This document shows, piece after piece, positions 54,519-64,000 of a stretch of DNA of 64,000 nt. Below the pieces are notes generated by a model, which was not told where the DNA came from, made no database searches, and saw only the letters and a list, made by a program, of their open reading frames with translations. Each line of letters opens with the position of its first letter. The first letter of the stretch is position 1. Source of the stretch: Parapristionchus giblindavisi (lineage: Eukaryota > Nematoda > Chromadorea > Rhabditida > Diplogasteridae); assembly GCA_943737045.1 (NCBI GenBank), contig CALSFV010000031.1:1-64000 (forward strand), read 5' to 3'. A program made the translations under genes and the position numbers.

Positions 54519-55373
54519 TTAGCCTCTAGCATTTCCAACAACAACATTGAAATAAGAGTAGTGATGGACACCGTCGTTGGCTCTGTAGTAAGTGTAGTAC
54601 TGAGCGGAGTCAGCGGCTGTGACCTGAAGTTAATTTCAGGAGAAATAATCAATTTACATTTCCTTGACAAAATGAAGTAAATATTCTGTAAAATTCGAAT
54701 ACGCACAAATCATGGTAAATGTAAATATAATATGTTGAAAACTTGCCTTGGGCATGGTGAGAGTTCCGTCCTTTCCGATAGACACTTTGATGTCATGAAC
54801 GTCCTTGCCCTTAAAGTAAAATTATGGCATGGCTTGATACGCGCCAGAAAGTCCAGAGACTACACAATCAAATCAATATTATAATACTTCAACGTTCTAA
54901 AAGCAACATAATATTTTGTTTCGGTAGTTAAGTCAATCATGTGCAAAGCTATTTTATCAGTGTAACTTACAAGGAATCCCGATCTCCATTTCTCGCACAC
55001 ATCAAGGTAGGGATTACAGGTCTCAACGTATTGCTCGGGAAGATTGCTCGTAGTGAACTTACGGTGCCAAATGTTGGTGGGGCTGGGGATTTTGAGGGTG
55101 AGTTTGCCTCCATTCTAAAGTTCGACAACTGATTCTTCTGTTTTCATGACGCCAATAGTCACAACATAGTCGGTATTTACTTTTAAATAATAAACGATTT
55201 CAAACGAATAGAGTTATTAAAGTTGCGTTTTGAAAGAAAACAATAATAAAAAAAAACAGAAGTGGGTGTTTGGAACATACGGGAACATTTATGTTGACAG
55301 GTTTCTCGTGGATAGCGGGAAGGTCAGCCAAACAAGTGGCGATGACGACGGATATGACTATGAGAGATTGCAT
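54519..55373 (-). CDS. Small secreted protein, paralogue B
   Basis: Four minus-strand exons, about 138 residues: signal peptide (MQSLIVISVVIATCLA), DLPAIHEKPVNINV, GGKLTLKIPSPTNIWHRKF, YVETCNPYLDVCEKWRSGF, HDIKVSIGKDGTLTMPK and DSAQYYTYYRANDGVHHYS, ending GNARG at 54519. The same four-exon structure and same close cysteine pair as paralogue A. Both face the P450 gene tail-in, so the P450 lies between the two duplicates. Function unknown. Confidence 0.8.
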
Positions 55374-57645
55374 CTGCAATAGGACGATGATTAATACCTA
55401 CGGATCCTCAAGAAAGCATTCAACCAAAATGAAATGAATGATTCATGGAGTCGGAAATAAATACATTGCAAACCCAAGACTGCTTCACTACAGAGTATAA
55501 CTTTTGTAACACTTTTGGGTCACTATATCCCTGAAAAATATCTACGATGCTGGGAACGCGCTTCGCGCAATTTCGAAACGCAAGAACAGTTCTGGTCCCA
55601 TGTATATCATGAAGGAGAATAAGCGATACATAAAGCAGATGTGCACACAACTATGGTCAAGATGAGATTATATAGGATGTTGTGTAAGAGAGGAGAGGAG
55701 GAAGGGATAGAGATAGAGAGTGACAGTGAAAAAAGAGAAAGAAGACGAAGTGGGAGTTCGTCTATTATTCTACAAAGAAGCGTCACAGATTATAGCCAAG
55801 GTCAAGTAATTCAGAGTATTTCACCCAATCGTTCTAGTAAGTATCTATCATATATGACAGTGAGACTATTCATTCTGAAACCTTGAAAGGTAGTACAAAG
55901 AATATTCAACTATGAAGGACAGACCATAGCAGAGTTAAGTAGTATGAAAAGTAAAAGTGAGCATAAAGAGCGACAAAAGAATTCTTCTGAGATCATGACT
56001 CAACAAAACATTGAAGTGTGCACAATTAGCAAACTGTGTTGTTGAGCTTGTTCAACAAGAAAATGTTTCAGTTGAGAAACTTCCCAGAAACATTTTCGAA
56101 CTAATTTGATTAGAGACCGACAAAGTATAATATAAACTATAAGTATAAGTACAAAGTATAAATGTGCGAACTAAAGAATACTCTGTGGACTTAGTTTACA
56201 CTAGGTGAGAAAAAGCTCGAGAAAGATGGATGAATCTCTGCTTTCCTCATGACCCGTCAGTCCAAGTTTGATTGATTGGAAGCAAATGACTTTCTATGTG
56301 GATGACTCTTATCCTAAAGGATCTTCTCAAAGTACAACAGGACACAAAACATTTGCAATCATTAATTCACAGTAATATCAATTCAGCAGCAGCTAAATAA
56401 ATACGGTCAATGTAAAGTGGCATTGAAGTCATGGAGATTAAATTATCCACTAGTCACACCTTCACAGTTAATTTGCATGCATGAGCTTCATGCATGCATT
56501 CAGATGCCACTTCAGTGTAGTTCATTCTCACATCTTGAATTACGTGTAATAGTTTCAAGATCCATCGGAATCATGGTGTCTCATTCGAACTGATCTGTTC
56601 AACCATAACTTCATCTATATGTGTAGTCTTACAAGACGAAGTGCAATTGGAAACCAAAAGAATGTCCTAGATTGGGTATCATTCATATTTTGAATGAGCT
56701 CATTGAAAACGGTCACACTTTCATATGTCTCACTTTTTCTTTTTCATTAAGCTGTTAAATGGAACAGTTGAGCTGATCGTAGTCACCCACTATAGTCTTA
56801 CTTTCGTTTGATCAAATTTTACTGTTATGCCGCAAGTTATTGCATATAAAACTGATTTTAAAGAAGTTTTGTACAGATTTAACAGAGTATAGTAATAGTG
56901 ATACTGTGAGGTTGTTCTGCACACAATCTGAGTGTCTTATTAAGCAATAATACTATGTAGTAAGTATTCCAAACATCTCCCACCCATTGGTTACTCTATC
57001 TGATTGATCTACGAGAGACCAGTAATGTATCTGGTTTGTTTAAACAAAAGTGTGACCGTTGATCGGCCTAACAGATCCAATTAATGAGAGGAGTGTGACC
57101 GTTTTCTCAGCGCATAGTAGAAAAAAAGGAGTCCCAGAAATAGACCATGGATTCGAACTATAACAGGTTGTCCAATCAATCAATCATGATGAGATATCTC
57201 AACCATAACAATAATAATTCTTTTTTCAACCATTCTTCAAATATAGCGTAACAAGATAGACAAAGCTTTAAACGTTAGAGAATGAGTGCGAAATGGTTCA
57301 AACAATTACTTTTTTAAAGTCTGTGACGTCAACATAAGATCACTCGATTTTCCAATCACATTCTCTTGTTTCGATATTATGTTCGATGACTAATGAAAAC
57401 TCTATGAGTAGAGCAAACTCAAGGAGGAATTATTTTTAGTGTTTTTGTCTCTCTTGTGATTCTCTATTGACTACTATGGAGTGGAACAATTTATTTTGGG
57501 TAAGGTCAGATTGAATAATCTTATATCCGCTAGATAAAAAAATGAAGAAGTGTTCTCTGAGAATGCACTTCATTCATTTTATTCATTTTCATTTTAAACA
57601 CATTTATCAGTAGACTATAATGTGCATGGGAAAAAAGATTGTCTC
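55374..57645. other. Intergenic, nothing firmly recognised
   Basis: AT-rich with scattered short open frames of no homology. One short inverted repeat (TGCATGCATGA/TCATGCATGCA, 56474-56498). Confidence 0.45.
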
Positions 57646-57799
57646 ATAGCTCGTTAAAAAAATAGTGGAAAACCGAAATCGGCTTTCCACCCGTTAAAAA
57701 AGTACCCGGAAAGTCGAAAATGGAAACACGAAATTAGAATTCGCGCGCGCAAAGAGGTGCGGGAATTCTTTTTTTCTTCTCTATTTTTTAACGAGCCAT
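57646..57799. mobile_element. MITE, CTCGTTAAAAA family, short copy
   Basis: ATAGCTCGTTAAAAAAATAG at the left, then CCCGGAAAGTCGAAAATGG and GCGCGCGC, and TTTTTTAACGAGCCAT at the right. It is mostly one arm of the 46473-46807 type plus the opposite end. Confidence 0.75.
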
Positions 57800-59419
57800 T
57801 ACTTCCGAAAGTCCCAGAACATTGACGTTGACCTTGTTATGCGTATAATCCGATTCACAATTCTTGAGTGAAAAGAGAAGAAATGAAAATGAAGAATAAA
57901 AAGAAAAAGGAAAGAAGAAAAGATGAAAATGCACTATCAGAGAATTTCTTCTAAGCGATTTTCGACGAATTGGAACTTCAATATTATACAATATTGAGAC
58001 AAGAATATTTTCGAGAATATTTTCCGGACGAACTAAGGACACATGGTATGGTTAAACCTATTGTAGCATCCGATAGGGTGGTGGGGACGAATCACGATCG
58101 AATTGTGTAGAGGAGAGAGGCAAGTCATAGAACAACTCATAGAGGACAACCGTTCCCAGTGGCATTTATGACTTCTCAATGTCGGACGAATCGGAATTTT
58201 CGGACAGATTTCGGGCCGGGGAGATTTGCTCAGCTGGTAATAGTCGGAAAAACTGAAAGCAGATTTGGAATCAGCAAAAAGTAATCATCTAGAATATGCA
58301 TTAATAAAAGTGAAAAGTCAAGTAGTTGAATTAGGTGGAATTAGGGCTAAAATGTACCATTTTCACATGTTTTGGAAGGATTTTTTCGAATATCCGTGAA
58401 CTATATGAGGAAAGAAGTGCATCGAAAGAATATCGAAATATCTATCGAAAGAACAGTTTGTATACAATATGTGATTTTTTTTCAAATTTCAAGATTTCCA
58501 TTATTCTGAAATATTTCATACATTGTTATTGTTCGTCATTATCTGTCTGTAATTGAATTTACCTAATTACACAATATGTCAATACGATTGTAAATGAGCT
58601 ACTTTTGCATCATGCACATTGTAAATTAGCGGTGTCCTTTATCTATTGTCGGCGTCCTCTTATCCCACCTGTCGGTATTTATGACTGTATATGTAACAGT
58701 GCGCATTGGCTAGTGAATTTGAAAAGTGTAGAAGTTAGAACCAAGCACTAAACATGAAAACATCAGATAATGGATATACTCTAGGTTGAAAGAAGTGTGA
58801 AATAAACCATTGTATCGAATGAAGAAATTTTCAAATTTTGATTTTCTCTTATTTAAAAAAAATATTTTCGCATTATCCATTTCCTGGTGTCTATTGAATT
58901 ACCGAGTTGCAGTTTTACTGGTACATATATATTCGCTTCTAACAAGACCAGAACGTTTGGGTTATACAAACGAAATGCACATACAGTACACCTGTGATGT
59001 GTTATGTTTAAAAAAATTTTCACATAATTAAAACAGCTCGAAAGTGTTGAATATAACGTTTAACGGATATCGTGTACTGTAGAGTACAGTTTTTTTCTTT
59101 GTGTGTATCTTTTTCCTATTCAGTCTCTCAATGATTTCTTCTTATATTTATGTTCCCAAACAATCCTCACCTCTGAAAAAGATCATTATTGTATTCGTCA
59201 TCATTATCGTATAAAATACATTATCATTTGATGAATACATATAAATATTAATATTAAAGAGAGAGACCCTTGAGTTTGCGTGACGCACTCCCTCTAAGAT
59301 TAACACTGGGGATTATTGTTTATATTGCATGGAAATTAGCGTGAAGGAGCAGGGGAAATTGAGCTAGTCAAGTATTTAAATCTGATATGTAATCTCTACT
59401 TCCCTTAAAAGTGGTACTT
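57800..59419. other. Intergenic, nothing firmly recognised
   Basis: AT-rich; no exon chain or RNA gene supported. Confidence 0.45.
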
Positions 59420-59439
59420 TCAATACGCATAGCAAGCGT

Positions 59440-59665
59440 CAAACGTATCATCAAACAATATCATGCATATCTTTCGATTCGTGCGCTGCATATCCTTCAT
59501 CCTGTCCTTTGATGAAGTGATAGAGGGCCGAAAACAGAAGGCAGTTAGAGGAGGCAAGGTCTGCGGAATACGGTTTAAGGAGTAAAAAAAGTCTACATAA
59601 CCATAGCCCACCAGTTCAATCTTGGTCACTCTCACAGTGTGTTCCTGCGTTATCATGCTGAAAAT
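59440..59665 (-). pseudogene. Mariner transposase C-terminal relic
   Basis: On the minus strand HTVRVTKIELVGYGYV corresponds to the stretch after the second catalytic Asp in mariner transposases (ARPHTAR-like), and a shifted frame then reads ADLASSNCLLFSALYHFIKG, matching the SPDLAPSDYHLF block. Frameshift and stop make it inactive. Different from the Tc1/mariner relic at 13930-14660. Confidence 0.6.
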
Positions 59666-59740
59666 AGATTTCAGTTTGTTTCCCACGGGTGGATTCGAGA
59701 TCTTCCGGCGTCAACTTTCTCAGCTGACAATGAGATACAT

Positions 59741-60010
59741 ATGAGGCCGTTTGCGTAAGACTCGACTAACAAGTGCCAAGTTGTGCCGGCACAGTCAAAA
59801 ATCAATTTTTTGGATCATGGTTCTCAAGAGTGCTGATGACGATAGTCATGTTCATTTTGCACCTAGATTTTGTAGTCTTTTCTCGTCACCCGGCCGTGCT
59901 AAAAATTTGCAGATTATACCCTCAAGGGCAGAATTTGATGGCGATCACGCCTGTCTAATTCATTTTGCACGCCACAAGGTTAGAAGAGACACTGCTGCAT
60001 CAACCTCCGA
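59741..60010. mobile_element. Single arm of the CCGTTTGCG fold-back family
   Basis: ATGAGGCCGTTTGCGTAAGACTC followed by AGAGTGCTGATGACGATAGTCATGTTCATTTTGCACC, matching the arms at 4193-5250 and 37178-37745. No inverted partner remains. Confidence 0.65.
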
Positions 60011-60955
60011 ATTATATAGGTAAATTCGATCGGGTGCGAAAACATGAAGCATTCTCAGCTAGACTAGATGGACCCACGCAAACACAAACCTAGGCATTGG
60101 GAATAGATGCTATAAAGAACTGAGAGTGGTGATAGTCATTAGATACCTTATTAGTTGATCCATCAGTCCAATCAACCACAATTACACACGAATTAACAAT
60201 TTCACACCTTTTTTTCTTTCATTGTTTTTCTCTGTAATTATAAGATATACAGAAATCATATTCGCATGGATCATGAATAAATAAATTTCTTGAACTGTTC
60301 ATAACTGATCCATATTCACAATTACCATCAATAATTAAATTATATTTAGCGTTTATGAGAATAGTATGTCACTCAAATGTTTTTCCACCGAAAGAATGAT
60401 ATCAACCAGAACGAGTTTTTCTTACACGCCGACGTTCCTTCAAAGTCCAATGTACTGCGGAGTTCTACAATACAAATGCATCCACGTGTTGAACAAACAT
60501 ATCAGGAGTATATCGTATCCTAGTCTCATTATATCATCATCTCATTGTTTTATCCATTCAATCTCTGTTGTCTAACCTTCACAATGAGAAGAGTATCAGA
60601 TCTAGGAGATTCCCAAAAAACACATGAAAAGATTCCGCGAGATCATGAAATGAAGACTTACCTTACCAATTAAATTCAGATGCTCTTTTCCATCTCCACT
60701 TCTCATCAAAATAAAATAAAATAAATAAATATATATTGATTGTTTGATTTATTTATGCTAAGATATTTATATAATACGTAGCTTAAATTATCGCTGCATT
60801 GATCGCTGACATGCAAATAACACGAGTGAAATACAATGTCATAAAATAGATAACACTGTAATTTATATTATTATTCGTTCACTCCTCCCTGTTTTTTGTT
60901 CTAATGTGTCGTCTATCTCCTCACTACAATCATTGTTGTGCTCGGGCAATAGCGG
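60011..60955. other. Intergenic, 5' flank of the LBP/BPI-like gene
   Basis: AT-rich; no supported exon. A 69-codon open frame at 60366-60575 is unrecognised. Confidence 0.4.
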
Positions 60956-63900
60956 ATGGCATCGTCCTTATTCTTCCTAGTAAGTAATCATATTCTTTCT
61001 TTCTTTCATCATCGATTATTTCACATCGATCGAACTGTAGTTAAAGTATTGATTTCAGTGTACGTTACTATGCATATGCTTGGTGTTAGGTGCGCACAAT
61101 TCAAGTAGAACTCTAAGTAAAGGGTATGTTGATTATATTCAATTGATTATAGAATTAGTAGGTAATATTTTGATGAACGTAAAAATGCCATGGCTATGCA
61201 TGCTTTCTTCAGATGCACCGCTTCAAAATGCGACTTCGATCCTGTACTATTAGGAGGAAACAAGGGATATCCTGGACTGCGGACAAAAGCAAATTCTCGA
61301 ATGTTTCGATATGCAAGTGCACTTGTGGGAGAGATTCTCAACAGGGAGATACAGAGAGCTCGTTTGCCTAATGTGGCCCAATCGACTAAACCATTGGTAA
61401 TACAATAACTAAACAAGAAAAAGCTATAGCTTTTTGTAATGTTACAAAAATATGTTCCCGTATGTATTCTAACAACCTTCTGGATGACTTAATCAGTAAT
61501 TTATCTCGTTTCAGCTTGACGGTTATTTCGAACTTTACAACGGATATGTTTCGAAATTCCGCTGCCCTGAAAGAGTGGTCGTATTCCCTAAGGCGCCCAA
61601 TCAAGTAGTCTTACAAATACAGAATCTTGATGTTGGGTGAGTACCTTGCAATAGTTCTGACAATAGTTGAGTTTAAAAAAAAACAGATAAATATACACTG
61701 ACTGTCTATTTAATTCATTATACCATTGCGAAACGACCTTGACATCTCTGGCAATTTTGTTGACTATATCTCGTTAATATAGAAATGTCTTCAGCTTAAC
61801 CGGAACGCTAGCTGGTGAAGTGAGGTTCAATATCCCTTATCCTGTAACTGGGCACGCTCATATCAGTCTACAAGGAGTGAGTGATCTACAATTTTTTCGT
61901 ATTATACAACGAATTAAATGGAAAATTGCAAGATATTTTAATCTTCCGTTTATTAAATAGTCTCGTGAACACTGAAAGTGCGTTTGAATTTAAAAAAAAA
62001 CTTAATGATTTCAGACAACAGTACAAGTAGAAGTGGGGATAGCAAGGAATAAGAAAGGATCTTATGTGAAAGTGAATTCCTGCAAAGTAAATATCAAATA
62101 TGTCAAAGTTTCCATCGAGAAAGGCGGAATATTTGGATCGATGGCTAACACATTCTATAAAGTTAGTTATTCTATCGCGCTATCATATATTATTGTATAA
62201 ACTGATTATATCTCTAACCGAATAATACTTTAAGAAGTCGATTTCTGAGCTATCAAGAACTATTATACCAGGACAGTTGTGCAGAATGATTCCGAATATT
62301 GTCAAAGAACAGGTTTGAATCGGCATCAAAAAAGCTACACATACCCAGAACATTTTTTAAACATAAATATGGCAAATTAAGACTCAAGATTAAATTATAA
62401 TAGAACTATTTAATTCATTTTCCTTCAATCATTTTCATACAATTCTCATTAATTATCATTACAGATCAATAATAGGGCTGCTGCTATTCCTCAAATCATA
62501 GGATTGAATCAAATAATGATGTTCAGCGGTGGTGTACTTTCTAGTGATAATCATAAGCCTGACCCTGAGTTCGTTAGTATCTTATATCTTCATTTCTACA
62601 ACATTATTTTAATGTCAAGGAAAGTAAATATGAAAACACAAAATGAGAGAAAAAGTAAACATATTGTTTAGTATCTGTGAATATTTTAGTGTGAACAGGA
62701 GTGTGGAATAAATATAACGGATCCAAAGCATCTTCACGTTCATTTGCCTCCAATTGACATCGGATCTCATGAAGGTCCTTATTATTATTGTACCTTTGCA
62801 TTATTTTATTTTTTATTATTTTATATTGCTATACTTTTCAGGGAATTCAAAGCGCATAAGAAGAAGTTCCGAATCTTCGTCAACGACCTCAAAAACCATA
62901 CAGGTATATAGAACGTACTTATTGCACTGAGAAGCAAAGAGCTGAAAAATATGCTAAAAATTGAAAACTTGTTCAACTTTTCAAGCTTGCAGCAACGATC
63001 GGCAACTGAGCTGCATCGTCCTAGAATGTCTTCTTGTGAGAGTTGTGCGGCTCCCTATGATCCTAATGGAATGATGAAGGAGCTTACAAAAACAGTCAAT
63101 CTGGTTAGATATTCGATTCTACGGTCAATTCTAACATTTGTTTCATCAATTTTGGTTTTGTGTCCTTATCGATATCCGAGAGTTGTCAAAATACAAAATC
63201 GTTAACAGAATAAGGTTTCAGAGTAGGATCAATGATATGTACATTTCCATGTTCTCAAGGAACACTAAAGCAACGAACATTGACTTCACCACAGATGTAT
63301 CTGGAGAGTTCTCACCGGGTACATTTACAACAATTTTTCATTCAACGCTTTGTCATGAAGGCTTTAAAGGTGGACGAGGAGGTACACCATTCGGTCCCTA
63401 TCCCATAATCTTTCCATCTCCGTTTGATGACCATATGATTGAAGTGATCGTATCTGATTTCACAATCAATTCGTTATTGTATTGGATGCATAAGTTCGTC
63501 AATTTCTTTAACGAGGTTTTAATAAAATACAAACTTTAAAATAATATTATAATATTTTTAAAAATTATTATAATATTCTTTTTCAGGAAAAAATTCCTGT
63601 CTTTCCCTATTGGACCAGAACACCCGAAGCTTGGTGGACTTCTGAAAACGACTTGTGGTGGTGCTGATGATGACGAATTCGAGAAACGAAAGAAGTACGA
63701 ATATCCATTTTTTAGAGATATTTTAGAGTAGATATTATCAATTTTAGACGAAGCGATGAAGATATATTCCATCGAAGATGGAGGAAAGCAGATGTATTCA
63801 ATCGTCGAATTAAACGACAAGTAGGTTCAACTTCTCGTATGCATGTGTTATTTTCGCTAATAGAATTTCAAAATGATTGTATACAATGACCGTCAGTTGC

Positions 63901-64000
63901 AACGCTTAGAAACGATGATTCTGTCAACTATTAAAATTATTTTCGTATAAGTTTATTCCACTTACAGGACATAGCAGGAGGTCTAAATATAAATGATCTG
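60956..64000 (+). CDS. LBP/BPI/CETP-family secreted lipid-binding protein, 3' end outside window
   Basis: Exons 60956-60979, 61059-61123, 61213-61396, 61515-61636, 61783-61876, 62015-62161, 62235-62312, 62465-62572, 62690-62774, 62842-62903, 62993-63103, 63222-63493, 63587-63693, 63748-63820 and 63968 onward. Signal peptide MASSLFFLCTLLCICLVLGA. The N-terminal barrel shows KGYPGLRTKANSRMFRYASA, LDGYFELYNGYVSKFRCPER, IPYPVTGHAHISLQG, VNIKYVKVSIEKGG and TIIPGQLCRMIPNIVKEQIN; the C-terminal half has FTTDVSGEFSPGT and KKFLSFPIGPEHPKLGGLLK. The start at 60956 is preferred to ATG 60904 because only this frame gives a signal peptide and correct phases. Family members bind lipids, some bacterial lipopolysaccharide. 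The end lies beyond the edge. Confidence 0.82.

Noticed and set aside
60904..60955. Upstream ATG as start of the LBP/BPI-like gene
   Set aside because: Its frame does not splice into the conserved downstream exons, whereas ATG 60956 gives a signal peptide and correct phases.
63493..63515. Later donor for the LBP/BPI exon ending at 63515
   Set aside because: It puts the next exon into a frame with an early stop; the donor after 63493 restores the family's FLSFPIGPEHPKLG block.

Overview
The window looks like a piece of a nematode nuclear genome, most likely a rhabditid-type worm. Genes have many short AT-rich introns with GT...AG ends and TTTCAG-like acceptors, spaced a few hundred bases to a few kb apart on both strands. 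The families are also worm-like: a divergent nuclear hormone receptor, a CYP4-type P450, an LBP/BPI-like secreted lipid-binding protein, small nematode-type secreted proteins, and Tc1/mariner relics. I cannot name the species.

Layout. 1-26.4 kb is a cluster of START-domain (StAR-related lipid transfer) genes: two intact genes on the minus strand (216-3241 and 16287-17921), one decayed relic on the minus strand (about 8537-9010), and two intact genes on the plus strand (20611-22383 and 24594-26394). All four intact genes can be assembled exon by exon, share the same exon phases, and each begins with a signal-peptide-like exon, so they are predicted to be exported START proteins. Between and inside them lies a dense nest of non-autonomous inverted-repeat elements, a 5.9 kb Tc1/mariner-like composite that has split a LINE, and a probable solo LTR. 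26.9-33.3 kb carries a nuclear hormone receptor (minus) and a complete ETNPPL/AGXT2-like PLP enzyme (minus). 33.3-42.3 kb is a gene-poor stretch with fold-back elements, simple-sequence tracts and a degenerate local duplication. 42.3-47.8 kb is a long Ser/Thr-rich secreted protein gene (plus). 48.1-55.4 kb holds a complete CYP4-like P450 (plus) flanked by two paralogous small secreted protein genes (minus). 55.4-60.9 kb is mostly gene-free with a mariner relic. 60.9-64 kb is the 5' part of an LBP/BPI/CETP-family gene that runs off the right edge.

Themes. Several products (exported START proteins, LBP/BPI protein, P450, ETNPPL) plausibly handle lipids or small hydrophobic molecules, but nothing here shows that they form one pathway. 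The most unusual signal is the mobile DNA: at least four different inverted-repeat families carry a tRNA-like segment (A-box/B-box, with an anticodon-like hairpin in some copies) in their interior or arms. Several of these elements sit within a few bases of a splice donor or a stop codon. All gene models were assembled by eye from splice signals and paralogue alignment; no transcript evidence or database search was used.
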